Positions 35,192 to 42,260 of a DNA stretch of 64,000 bases are shown in pieces (positions within the stretch are counted from its first letter, which is position 1; each line of letters opens with the position of its first letter). The stretch is taken from the IMG/VR virus record IMGVR_UViG_3300025769_000090, positions 1 to 64,000 of that record, one strand, 5' to 3'. The stretch is from a virus. Both the position numbers and the translations under genes were made by a program. The notes below the pieces were generated by a model. It searched no databases. It had not been told where the DNA came from and saw only the letters and a program-made list of their open reading frames with translations.

Positions 35192-36535
35192 ATGAGCTTT
35201 TTAGACGAAAATATGGTAGTCACTGACGATCCTGCTAAGGCAGAAGCTTTAGCTAAAAAAGGGGTTATGGTTAAATTAGTAGATTCTGTTGATGAAAAAC
35301 TTGATCCTGTAGGGAAAGAAGATGGTGATATAGATAATGATGGTGATGTAGATAGTACTGATAAGTATTTAGCTAATAAAAGAAAAGCAGTAGCTAAAGC
35401 TATTATGAAATCTAAAAAAACTATTAAAAAAGAAACCCTTGAAGAAGGAATTTTGTCTAAATTATTAGGTGGTGCAGCTGTTCTTGCTGGACTTTTTGCA
35501 CTAGGAAAAATCAATACTAGTGATTCTGAAATCCAAGCTCTACAAGCTAAATATGAACAAGCCCAAACAGAAGAGGAAAAAGATCAAATTAAAGATCAAA
35601 TTACAGCTCGTTTGATTTTTTTAGATACTGGTAAAGAACAAGTTAAAGAAGATGCTGTTGATACTATTGGGAAAGGATTAAAAAACCTAGATAACTTTTT
35701 AAGCAAAGCAGCTAGTGGCAGCGTAACCCTTACATCAATAGTTAGAAGCATAGTTGATTCCTTTGACGACTTAGGAATTGAAAATATGAAAGATAGAGAG
35801 TTTGTAAAAGAGATTTTAGATAAAATAAAAGACGAAAAAAATCCAATAGTTCCTTTTGCAAAAGGTAGTGATGAGGAAAAAAAGTTTTTTGGTATTCTTG
35901 CTAAATCAAGTATGAATCAAAAGAATATAAAAATTATTGAAGATAAAATTAAGGAAATCCGCGATAAAAACTCAACTAATGAAGGTATGAAAAAAGATAA
36001 AGAAGAATTTAACTATAAAGCTCCTAAAGATAAAGATAATGACGATATTAGGATAGATCCTGATACTGAATTTAAAATTGATTTGAAGCACCTTATCCAA
36101 AAACATATGAAAGAGGGTAAGTCTAAAGAAGATACAATTAAGTTTACTAAAGAATTAATGGCAAAACTTCACAATAAAGGTGAAGTTACAGTTGATGGTA
36201 CTAAAATTGTATTTAAAGAAGCTAAAAAGAAAAAAAGTGGTTACATGGGCTATACTGAAATGGCCGAAGCTGATATTCCTATGGATAAGCCAATGGCACT
36301 ACCAGAACCAGATGCACCTGATTACTTAGGTGATGATGGTATGGATTATGAAGGTGGAATGGCTAAAAGCCAAATGCTTAAAATGAAGAAATATGCTGTT
36401 GCTCTTTGTGATATGATTGAAGATGAATCACAATTAGAATCATGGGTACAAGCTAAATTAACTAAAGCATCTGACTATATGTCCTCAGTTTTCCATTACT
36501 TAGATTATCAAAGATCTAAAATGAACGATGAATAA
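35192..36535 (+). CDS. uncharacterised protein with D/E-rich and helical regions
   Basis: I take the ATG at 35192 (MSFLDENMVVTDDPAKA), just after the previous stop; the frame is open upstream, but that part overlaps the basic protein. The 447-residue product has an EF-hand-like DGDIDNDGDVDSTD loop near residue 48, which could bind calcium. TLEE before Gly (around residue 86) is a possible processing site, followed by a hydrophobic helix (LLGGAAVLAGLFALG). Lys/Glu-rich helices follow, ending with an acidic domain. No family is recognised. Confidence 0.6.
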   Translation: MSFLDENMVVTDDPAKAEALAKKGVMVKLVDSVDEKLDPVGKEDGDIDNDGDVDSTDKYLANKRKAVAKAIMKSKKTIKKETLEEGILSKLLGGAAVLAGLFALGKINTSDSEIQALQAKYEQAQTEEEKDQIKDQITARLIFLDTGKEQVKEDAVDTIGKGLKNLDNFLSKAASGSVTLTSIVRSIVDSFDDLGIENMKDREFVKEILDKIKDEKNPIVPFAKGSDEEKKFFGILAKSSMNQKNIKIIEDKIKEIRDKNSTNEGMKKDKEEFNYKAPKDKDNDDIRIDPDTEFKIDLKHLIQKHMKEGKSKEDTIKFTKELMAKLHNKGEVTVDGTKIVFKEAKKKKSGYMGYTEMAEADIPMDKPMALPEPDAPDYLGDDGMDYEGGMAKSQMLKMKKYAVALCDMIEDESQLESWVQAKLTKASDYMSSVFHYLDYQRSKMNDE

Positions 36536-36974
36536 TTTAACCGAACAAAAACTAAGACGCAAAATACGTCAAATCCTTAAAGAGGAAAGAGAGTATCAAT
36601 TACGTCAATTATCCCCTGGGGCACATGATGCTTTAGGCCCAGGTACCTTAGGTATCCCCCCATCTGCTGTAGTTGACGTTAAAATCATTAAAGCACCTAA
36701 ACCAATTTTTAAGTGTTTTCTTGATAATGGTCAGGCATTTAACTTGATCGATAACGGAGAATACATGCAAGCTGACATTAATCGTATTTTATTTGATTTA
36801 GATAGAGACGATGATATTAATGGTGCAAAATATGAGCTTAAAAAGCTAATGCAACAAGGTAGCATTAAATCAGATGAGGAGGAAGAAGAAACTGATACCT
36901 CATCTGCTGAACCCGACTTCGCTACTGACGAACCCGCAGATGAACCCGTAGACGAACCTGAAGGAGATGAATAA
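36528..36974 (+). CDS. hypothetical protein with leader-like N-terminus and acidic tail
   Basis: The 148-residue product begins MNNLTEQKLRRKIRQILKE, an amphipathic helix ending in ILKE like other tagged proteins here. It ends in a Asp/Glu/Pro-rich tail (DEPADEPVDEPEGDE). It overlaps both neighbours by eight bases. It is probably a small virion-associated or chaperone-like protein. The role is unknown. Confidence 0.5.
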   Translation: MNNLTEQKLRRKIRQILKEEREYQLRQLSPGAHDALGPGTLGIPPSAVVDVKIIKAPKPIFKCFLDNGQAFNLIDNGEYMQADINRILFDLDRDDDINGAKYELKKLMQQGSIKSDEEEEETDTSSAEPDFATDEPADEPVDEPEGDE

Positions 36975-37362
36975 TAATCCTGAATTCCAACAAGCCCTAA
37001 CAGGTATCTATAAAGATGGTGTTAAAAAATTTAATATCCGTACTACTCCTAAAGTAGTACTACGTAAAGATGCTGAAAATGGAGCAATGACTTTAGGCCG
37101 TACTGCATATTATGATCCTAACGATTTAACTATTGTTCTTTATACATCAAATCGCCACCCTAAAGATATACTTAGATCATTTGCTCACGAATTAATTCAC
37201 CATGTACAAAATGAACGTGGCGATTTAAATTTAGGAGATTCTAGTGATCCCCAATATGCTCAAAATGATGACCATTTAAGAAAAATGGAAATGGAAGCAT
37301 ATCTAGAAGGTAATATGCTTATGAGAGATTTTGAAGACAATTTTAAGTATCAACAAGAATAA
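36967..37362 (+). CDS. HExxH metallopeptidase-like protein
   Basis: The 131-residue product has HELIH at residues 74-78 (SFAHELIHHVQ) followed by an acidic helix with E108/E110 (KMEMEAYLEGN), which could be the third zinc ligand of a gluzincin. Small phage proteins of this shape are known but of unclear substrate. It is the last gene of the 29-37 kb group and is followed by a terminator-like hairpin. Confidence 0.7.
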   Translation: MNNNPEFQQALTGIYKDGVKKFNIRTTPKVVLRKDAENGAMTLGRTAYYDPNDLTIVLYTSNRHPKDILRSFAHELIHHVQNERGDLNLGDSSDPQYAQNDDHLRKMEMEAYLEGNMLMRDFEDNFKYQQE

Positions 37363-37417
37363 CATATGTAATAACGTATAGACTGATTCATAGCCAGTCG
37401 ATTAAAAAAATTTAGAG

Positions 37418-37456
37418 AGCTGTGACCTCATATTTGGGGTTTCAGCTTCTTTTTTG
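37418..37456 (+). terminator. imperfect hairpin followed by T-run
   Basis: AGCTGTGACC pairs with GGTTTCAGCT with one mismatch and one G-T pair, with an eight- to ten-base loop, followed by CTTCTTTTTT. It lies between the peptidase gene (ends 37362) and the FAD gene (37482), just before the promoter-like motif at 37457. The 120-base gap also holds a short GACTG/CAGTC inverted repeat near 37381-37399 and no gene. Confidence 0.6.
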
Positions 37457-37467
37457 TATATTTAATA
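37457..37467 (+). promoter_or_regulatory. candidate late promoter element (TATATTTAATA)
   Basis: The recurrent motif lies 14 bases before the ATG at 37482 and directly after the terminator T-run, as expected for a new transcription unit. Confidence 0.5.
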
Positions 37468-37481
37468 GTTAAGATTAAGCA

Positions 37482-38882
37482 ATGGAAAAAGTATTAATAA
37501 TCGGAGCCGGTGTAGCGGGCGTAAATGCTGCAACAAAATTAGTAGATAATGGTTATATTGGTGAAAAAATTACCATTATTGATATGGGTAATGACCCATA
37601 TAAGCGTAAACCAGAAGAAGTCATGACAGGCTTTATGGGTGCTGGTGGATGGTCAGATGGTAAACTTACTTACCATACATCTATTGGTGGCCACATGTCA
37701 AAGTATTGTGGTGATGAGCGTGCAATGGAGTTAATGGATGAAGTAATTTCTAATTTTAGAAGATTCCACCCCAAACCTGAAGTTATTCAGTGTTCACATC
37801 CTGTAGAAGAGCCAGAGTTTATTAAACCTTATTTTGGTTTGCGACTATTCCCTGTATGGCACATTGGAACAGATTACCTACACGAGATTGGTAAAAATTG
37901 GTATGAATACCTTCGTTCTAAAGGCGTTAAGTTTATTTGGAATAATAAAGTTAATAAAATCGAATTTGACAAAAACAGAGCTTACTACAATAATGTAGAC
38001 AATCCACGCCCTGCAAGTAGTATTGAAATGTATGATCGTTTGATTTTTGCTGTTGGTAAGTCTGGTATTGATTTTGGTAAGCATCTTATTGAATCAAATG
38101 ACCAACCTACTGAAGCTAAGCCTGTACAAATTGGTGTGCGTTTTGAAGCTCCCCAAAAACATTTCCAAAAATTGATTGATATTAGCTATGACTTTAAGCT
38201 ATATCGTAAATTTGAAGACAAAGGTGTTTCCCTCAGATCATTCTGTACAAACAACAATGCAGCGTTTGTCGCTGTTGAAGAAACATATGGTGATCACAGT
38301 TATAATGGCCATGCTAAAAAAGATGAAGCATATCGTAACGATATGACTAACTTTGGTATCCTAATGGAAATTAGAGGTATTGATAAGCCATTTGATTGGT
38401 CACGTGAAGCAGTTAAAAAACTTCAAATCAATGGTACTGGTACTTATTATTCACCTAGTAAGCGAGTACCATCTAAAACAAGTGAAGGCGATTATGTCAA
38501 GACAGAAGTTGTAGATAGTATGGATATCTTATACGATGCTATTGGTGATAATGCAACTTATATTGTTGATTTTATTGAAGATATGCAAAAAGTATTCCCA
38601 ACATTAGGTAACGATTGGGGTATTTATATGCCAGAAGTTAAATACCTTGCACCAGAACCACTTGTAAATTATGATGATTTATCCCTTCAAGAAATACCAA
38701 ATGTTCACTTTGTAGGTGATGCTCTTTCAGCTAGAGGCATTACAGTAAGTGGTGCTCAAGGAACTTATGTTGCTGATACTATTTTAGAAGAACAAACTAA
38801 ATTTGATCACTTAGCAGATGCTACTTATATTGGTGGACTAACAATGCCCTCAGAAAAAAACGAATATTGGAAATCATTATGA
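37482..38882 (+). CDS. FAD-dependent dehydrogenase of the COG2509 type
   Basis: The 466-residue product starts with a Rossmann FAD-binding motif (LIIGAGVAGVNAA, G8-x-G10-xx-G13) and an acidic end of strand two (IIDMG). The GAGGWSDGKLT segment matches the family hallmark, and VHFVGDALSARGITVSGAQG is the C-terminal FAD contact. Proteins like this oxidise unknown substrates. Presence in a phage late region is unusual. It may be an auxiliary metabolic gene. It overlaps the next gene by four bases (ATGA). Confidence 0.8.
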   Translation: MEKVLIIGAGVAGVNAATKLVDNGYIGEKITIIDMGNDPYKRKPEEVMTGFMGAGGWSDGKLTYHTSIGGHMSKYCGDERAMELMDEVISNFRRFHPKPEVIQCSHPVEEPEFIKPYFGLRLFPVWHIGTDYLHEIGKNWYEYLRSKGVKFIWNNKVNKIEFDKNRAYYNNVDNPRPASSIEMYDRLIFAVGKSGIDFGKHLIESNDQPTEAKPVQIGVRFEAPQKHFQKLIDISYDFKLYRKFEDKGVSLRSFCTNNNAAFVAVEETYGDHSYNGHAKKDEAYRNDMTNFGILMEIRGIDKPFDWSREAVKKLQINGTGTYYSPSKRVPSKTSEGDYVKTEVVDSMDILYDAIGDNATYIVDFIEDMQKVFPTLGNDWGIYMPEVKYLAPEPLVNYDDLSLQEIPNVHFVGDALSARGITVSGAQGTYVADTILEEQTKFDHLADATYIGGLTMPSEKNEYWKSL

Positions 38883-39175
38883 ATCAAGAAGAAATTAACG
38901 ATCACATCCGAAGACAAAATGAAATTATGGGAAAAGAAGATTTTCCTAAGTCAAGAAAAATGAAATCACCTGATGGTACTATAGCATACATTTGGGATAG
39001 TAAACTCCATAACTGGGAAGGACCAGCTCTTATACCAGAGGGTGATAAACGCAAAAGAGAGTATTATATTTATGGCATCCAGTATTCAGAAGAAGAATGG
39101 AAAGAAAGAAAACGTGACGGTAAGGGTTTGCCATGGTATAAAGACCCAAGATTTAAATCAAGAACAGCAGGATAA
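38879..39175 (+). CDS. small conserved phage-type protein
   Basis: I choose the ATG at 38879, overlapping the FAD stop (ATGA), over the TTG at 38867. The product has 98 residues and contains GTIAYIWDSKLHNWEGPALIP and REYYIYGIQYSEEEWKERKR, a pattern recurrent in phage hypothetical proteins. It is acidic/aromatic-rich and may be a small adaptor. Its stop overlaps the next start by one base. Confidence 0.6.
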   Translation: MNQEEINDHIRRQNEIMGKEDFPKSRKMKSPDGTIAYIWDSKLHNWEGPALIPEGDKRKREYYIYGIQYSEEEWKERKRDGKGLPWYKDPRFKSRTAG

Positions 39176-39696
39176 TGAAAATTGGACTTACAGGAACTAT
39201 GAGTGTTGGTAAAACAACATTAGTTAAAGCTCTATCTGAGATAGAACAATTTAAAGGATATACTTGTACTACTGAACGTAGTCAATATCTTAATTCACTA
39301 GGTATTCCCTTAAATCATGCTACAACTATTGAAGGCCAAACTATATTTTTAGCAGAGCGTGTAACAGAATTAATGCAAGACTGTTTAATTACTGATCGTA
39401 CTGTTATTGATGTTATGGCATTTACTAATTGTGCTAAAAAAGTAAGCTATATTGACGGTGATGCTTTTGCTGATTATGCTTCGCGGTTTGTTAGACAATA
39501 TGATTATATATTTTATATCTCTCCTGAGGGAATGGATGTCGAAGATAATGGGGTTCGAGAAACAGATACTACGTATAGAGCAGAAATTGACAATGAAATT
39601 AAAAAACTTTTAAACAAATATCGTCCGATTTATTTTGAACTCAAAGGAACTACCAATGAGCGAATCAATCAGATGATGAATATAATACAATTTTAA
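39175..39696 (+). CDS. P-loop nucleotide kinase-like ATPase (AAA_28 / NadR-like)
   Basis: The 173-residue product has Walker A GTMSVGKTT (residues 7-15), an Arg-containing lid region (TERSQYLNSLG) and TDRTVIDVMAF, which fits the Walker B/DR motif of NadR-like and AAA_28 kinases. A further FISPEG-like segment (YISPEGMDVEDNG) matches the same family. It could phosphorylate a nucleoside or a NAD precursor. With the FAD gene it forms a small metabolic group. Substrate is unknown. Confidence 0.75.
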   Translation: MKIGLTGTMSVGKTTLVKALSEIEQFKGYTCTTERSQYLNSLGIPLNHATTIEGQTIFLAERVTELMQDCLITDRTVIDVMAFTNCAKKVSYIDGDAFADYASRFVRQYDYIFYISPEGMDVEDNGVRETDTTYRAEIDNEIKKLLNKYRPIYFELKGTTNERINQMMNIIQF

Positions 39697-39697
39697 T

Positions 39698-40003
39698 ATG
39701 AAATTATGGAAATGGATAGTGGGACTATTTGCAGCTATTGGTGGTGCTGCTGCGATAGCTTCCACTCAAAAGAAAAAAGCCCACGAAAAAAATGTTAAAG
39801 AAAACCAAAAACAGGTCAAGCAGGTACAAGCTAAAACTAAACAAGTTCAGCAACAAAAAGCTGAGACTAAAAAGGCAATTACTACTCAAAAGAAAAAAGT
39901 AACTACTGCTAAAAAGCAAGTTAAAAATACAAGTAGTGCTAAAAAGACTGCAAAAAGTTTTGAACAAAAATACCGCAAGCCAGGTAGACCAAAAAAGAAA
40001 TAA
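39698..40003 (+). CDS. membrane-anchored Lys/Gln-rich protein with AT-hook-like tail
   Basis: The 101-residue product has an N-terminal membrane segment (WIVGLFAAIGGAAAIAS), then a Lys/Gln-rich coiled-coil stretch and the end KPGRPKKK, whose GRP core looks like an AT-hook. The strong positive charge after the TM predicts a cytoplasmic C-terminus, where it could hold DNA near the membrane. It is coupled to the next gene by TAATG. A Rz-like inner-membrane spanin is another possibility. Confidence 0.55.
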   Translation: MKLWKWIVGLFAAIGGAAAIASTQKKKAHEKNVKENQKQVKQVQAKTKQVQQQKAETKKAITTQKKKVTTAKKQVKNTSSAKKTAKSFEQKYRKPGRPKKK

Positions 40004-40383
40004 TGAAAAATATATTAGTAACTTTACTCTTAGGGTTATCTAACATATGTTATTCACAAGATACTCTTCGAATTCCCGCTACGGAACTTGAAGAGTTCTT
40101 CTTGGCTCTAGATACCCTTGAAATCCAAGACTCAGCTAAAGCAATATTAATTACTGAACTTGAGCGAACTATTAAACTATATGAACTCCTCGCTGAACAA
40201 GACAGTTTAATTATAAAATTTAAAGATCAAGAAATATCTTTACTAAACGACCAGATTCAACTTCATTTAGATTACATAAATGAAACTGATAAGTGGTATA
40301 ATAAACCCTCAGTAGGAGTTACAGCTGGTGTGTTAGGTACTATATTTTTAATACAAGCTTTAGATTATACGCTGCCTGACTGA
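40003..40383 (+). CDS. secreted coiled-coil protein with C-terminal TM, spanin-like
   Basis: The 126-residue product has a signal peptide (MKNILVTLLLGLSNICYS, cut before Gln). A coiled coil spans about residues 40-90, and a C-terminal hydrophobic helix (SVGVTAGVLGTIFLIQAL) follows. This resembles a unimolecular spanin layout, but the N-terminal Cys (NIC) is not a good lipobox. With the previous gene it could make a two-part lysis or envelope complex. The stop is followed by a promoter-like motif. Confidence 0.5.
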   Translation: MKNILVTLLLGLSNICYSQDTLRIPATELEEFFLALDTLEIQDSAKAILITELERTIKLYELLAEQDSLIIKFKDQEISLLNDQIQLHLDYINETDKWYNKPSVGVTAGVLGTIFLIQALDYTLPD

Positions 40384-40389
40384 TTTTTG

Positions 40390-40400
40390 TATATTTATTA
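40390..40400 (+). promoter_or_regulatory. candidate late promoter element (TATATTTATTA)
   Basis: The recurrent motif, preceded by a T-run, lies 25 bases before the ATG at 40426 and after the stop at 40383. Confidence 0.5.
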
Positions 40401-40425
40401 TTGTTAACAACAATACTTTTGCAAA

Positions 40426-41550
40426 ATGAATAAAGCTGATATCAAGCAAATTATATTTGAAGAAATTGAAGCCGCTATTAAGGAGCTAAACGAAAACATG
40501 TCTCCTGAAGATTTAGCAGCAGATTCTCGTCCTGAAGAAGACGACATTACACCTCCAGGTATCGAAGATATGTCACCAGATCCTATATTTGGTGCTGATC
40601 CTTCATATGTTGAAGAGGAAGAATTATCTGAGATGCCCCGCACCTCAAATAAATTCAAACTCAGCCAGGATGCTGATATGAAGCAAGTCCTCCAATTTAT
40701 GCAACGCGTAAATAACAGACTTAAAACATTCAAATCACCAGGACAAAAGCGCCCTAAAAAGCGTTTTACACCTGAAGAAATGAAATCGTTAGCAACAGCA
40801 ATGCTCAACCCAGAAGGATTTACTTCTAAAGACGTAATTGCTGTTACCTCATATAACAGCCCCGCTCAAGCAAATAAATTTTTAAAAGCGCTTGAAATGA
40901 AGGGCTTAATTACATTAACCTCACAACTTAAAAAAGCACAAGAACCAGCTCGCGATCCTGATGCCCCTGAAACCAGAGGTAGAAAACGCAGAGATGCTGA
41001 ATTTGATATGTCAGATGATCCTACAATGATGGACTTCGGGGATTTTGATGATTTAGATTTAAGTGACCCACTAGCAGAAACTAAAGCAACCATGACAAAC
41101 TTAGAAAAGTACATTAAACAGCAAATCAAAGAAGCTAAAAATCCATTAGCTAAAAAGATGAAAGAAATTGAAAATCAAGGACGCGTTGCAGCGCTTGAAA
41201 CTAAATTAGCTGCTATTGCCGAAATGATTGAAGAAACAGAAGGTCGTTTAACTCGTATTGACGAAGATAACGAGTTTAGAGACATGATGGATAAAAACGC
41301 TGTTAAAGAAGTTCGTAAGCAACTTAAAGAACTTGAAAAAGCTAAAGGTAAGCTTGAAAAAGAAAGAGCTAAATTAGAAGGTAAAGTCGAAAAAAAAGAA
41401 GTAGTTGATGAAGACTTGCCCGTAGCTGAAGACGCAGTAGAAGAAGATGCTATAGACGCAGCTATTGATGAAGTTGAATTAGAAGAAGATAACTTTGCAC
41501 TTAATGAATCAGTTAAGCGTATGCAAAAATTAGCTAACCTAAAAGGCTAA
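40426..41550 (+). CDS. acidic/helical protein with winged-helix-like part and scaffold-type C-terminal tag
   Basis: The 374-residue product begins MNKADIKQIIFEEIEAAIKE, a tag-like helix. A winged-helix-like segment follows (RFTPEEMKSLATAMLNP, then FLKALEMKGLITL), then acidic stretches and a coiled coil (residues 225-320). The end ALNE then SVKRMQKLANLKG matches the scaffold and the protein at 8533. LNE|S fits the prohead protease rule. It may be a scaffold-associated core protein or bring a nucleic-acid-binding domain into the head. Confidence 0.65.
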   Translation: MNKADIKQIIFEEIEAAIKELNENMSPEDLAADSRPEEDDITPPGIEDMSPDPIFGADPSYVEEEELSEMPRTSNKFKLSQDADMKQVLQFMQRVNNRLKTFKSPGQKRPKKRFTPEEMKSLATAMLNPEGFTSKDVIAVTSYNSPAQANKFLKALEMKGLITLTSQLKKAQEPARDPDAPETRGRKRRDAEFDMSDDPTMMDFGDFDDLDLSDPLAETKATMTNLEKYIKQQIKEAKNPLAKKMKEIENQGRVAALETKLAAIAEMIEETEGRLTRIDEDNEFRDMMDKNAVKEVRKQLKELEKAKGKLEKERAKLEGKVEKKEVVDEDLPVAEDAVEEDAIDAAIDEVELEEDNFALNESVKRMQKLANLKG

Positions 41551-41570
41551 CTTAACTAAATATAAAATTT

Positions 41571-41597
41571 AAGGGGACTTCGGTCCCCTTTCTTTTT
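41571..41597 (+). terminator. Rho-independent terminator with TTCG loop
   Basis: AAGGGGAC and GTCCCCTT form a perfect 8-bp stem with a TTCG tetraloop, followed by TCTTTTT. It follows the stop at 41550 and precedes the homing endonuclease gene. This is the clearest terminator in the window. Confidence 0.9.
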
Positions 41598-41612
41598 AGC
41601 TACGTATATACG

Positions 41613-42260
41613 ATGGCAGACATTAAAGCAATTATAAAACAAGGGATATATAAAATAATTTCTCCTAGTGGAAGAATATATATAGGTCAAACTATAGATA
41701 TAGCAAGGAGATTTAAAGAATATAAAAATTTAAGGTGTAAAAGCCAGCCTAAACTTTACAATTCATTAAAAAAATATGGGCCTGATAAGCATATTTTTGA
41801 AATATTAGAAGAGTGTCCTACAAACTTTCTTTTAGAAAGAGAAATTTTTTACAAAAAATTATTTAATAGTGTAGAAAAGGGATTAAATTGTGAACTATAT
41901 GATATAGGTAGTGGTGGTCCTAGGTCTAAAGAAACTATAGCTAAAATTTCTAAAAGTCAAAAAGGAATTCCAAAGAAAGGTGGATGGCATCATAGTAATG
42001 AATCCAAAAAACTTAAAAGCGAATTAGCTAAGGGTAAACCTAAACCTAAAGGATTTGGAAAAAAAGTAGCCCAAGCTAAAGCTAATAACCCTAATTTAGG
42101 GGATAGTTACAAAAAAAGAATCATAGACCTTAATACTGGAAAAATCTATAATAGTTGCACAGAAGCAGCACAAGATAATAACATAAGTCCCTCTATTATT
42201 AGTAATAGTTTAAATGGACTTTATAAAAAATCTAAATGGAATTTTAAACACTATGGCTGA
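41613..42260 (+). CDS. GIY-YIG homing endonuclease with NUMOD3/NUMOD1-like DNA-binding parts
   Basis: The 215-residue product has the core QGIYKIISPSGRIYIGQT and a downstream Glu (LLEREIFYKKLF). NUMOD3-like repeats (SKETIAKISKSQKG, HSNESKKLKSELAKG) and a NUMOD1-like end (RIIDLNTGKIYNS, then AAQDNNISPS) complete it. These bind DNA for site-specific cutting. Its first codons (MADIKAIIK) nearly duplicate the start of terL (MADIKDIIK), and its stop overlaps the terL start. It appears to have inserted at that start. It is a mobile gene. Confidence 0.9.
   Translation: MADIKAIIKQGIYKIISPSGRIYIGQTIDIARRFKEYKNLRCKSQPKLYNSLKKYGPDKHIFEILEECPTNFLLEREIFYKKLFNSVEKGLNCELYDIGSGGPRSKETIAKISKSQKGIPKKGGWHHSNESKKLKSELAKGKPKPKGFGKKVAQAKANNPNLGDSYKKRIIDLNTGKIYNSCTEAAQDNNISPSIISNSLNGLYKKSKWNFKHYG

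Noticed and set aside
35071-35514. 147-codon minus-strand frame rich in Ser, Phe and Leu
   Set aside because: It spans two + strand genes and mirrors their Lys/Glu-rich codons; no start signal is seen.
40003-40060. Lipoprotein signal in the spanin-like protein
   Set aside because: The residues before Cys (S-N-I) do not fit a lipobox; cleavage before Gln by signal peptidase I is more likely.
42214-42252. Longer N-terminus for terL from the ATG at 42214
   Set aside because: Those codons are the end of the homing endonuclease in another frame; the MADIKDIIKK start at 42253 matches the duplicated original start.
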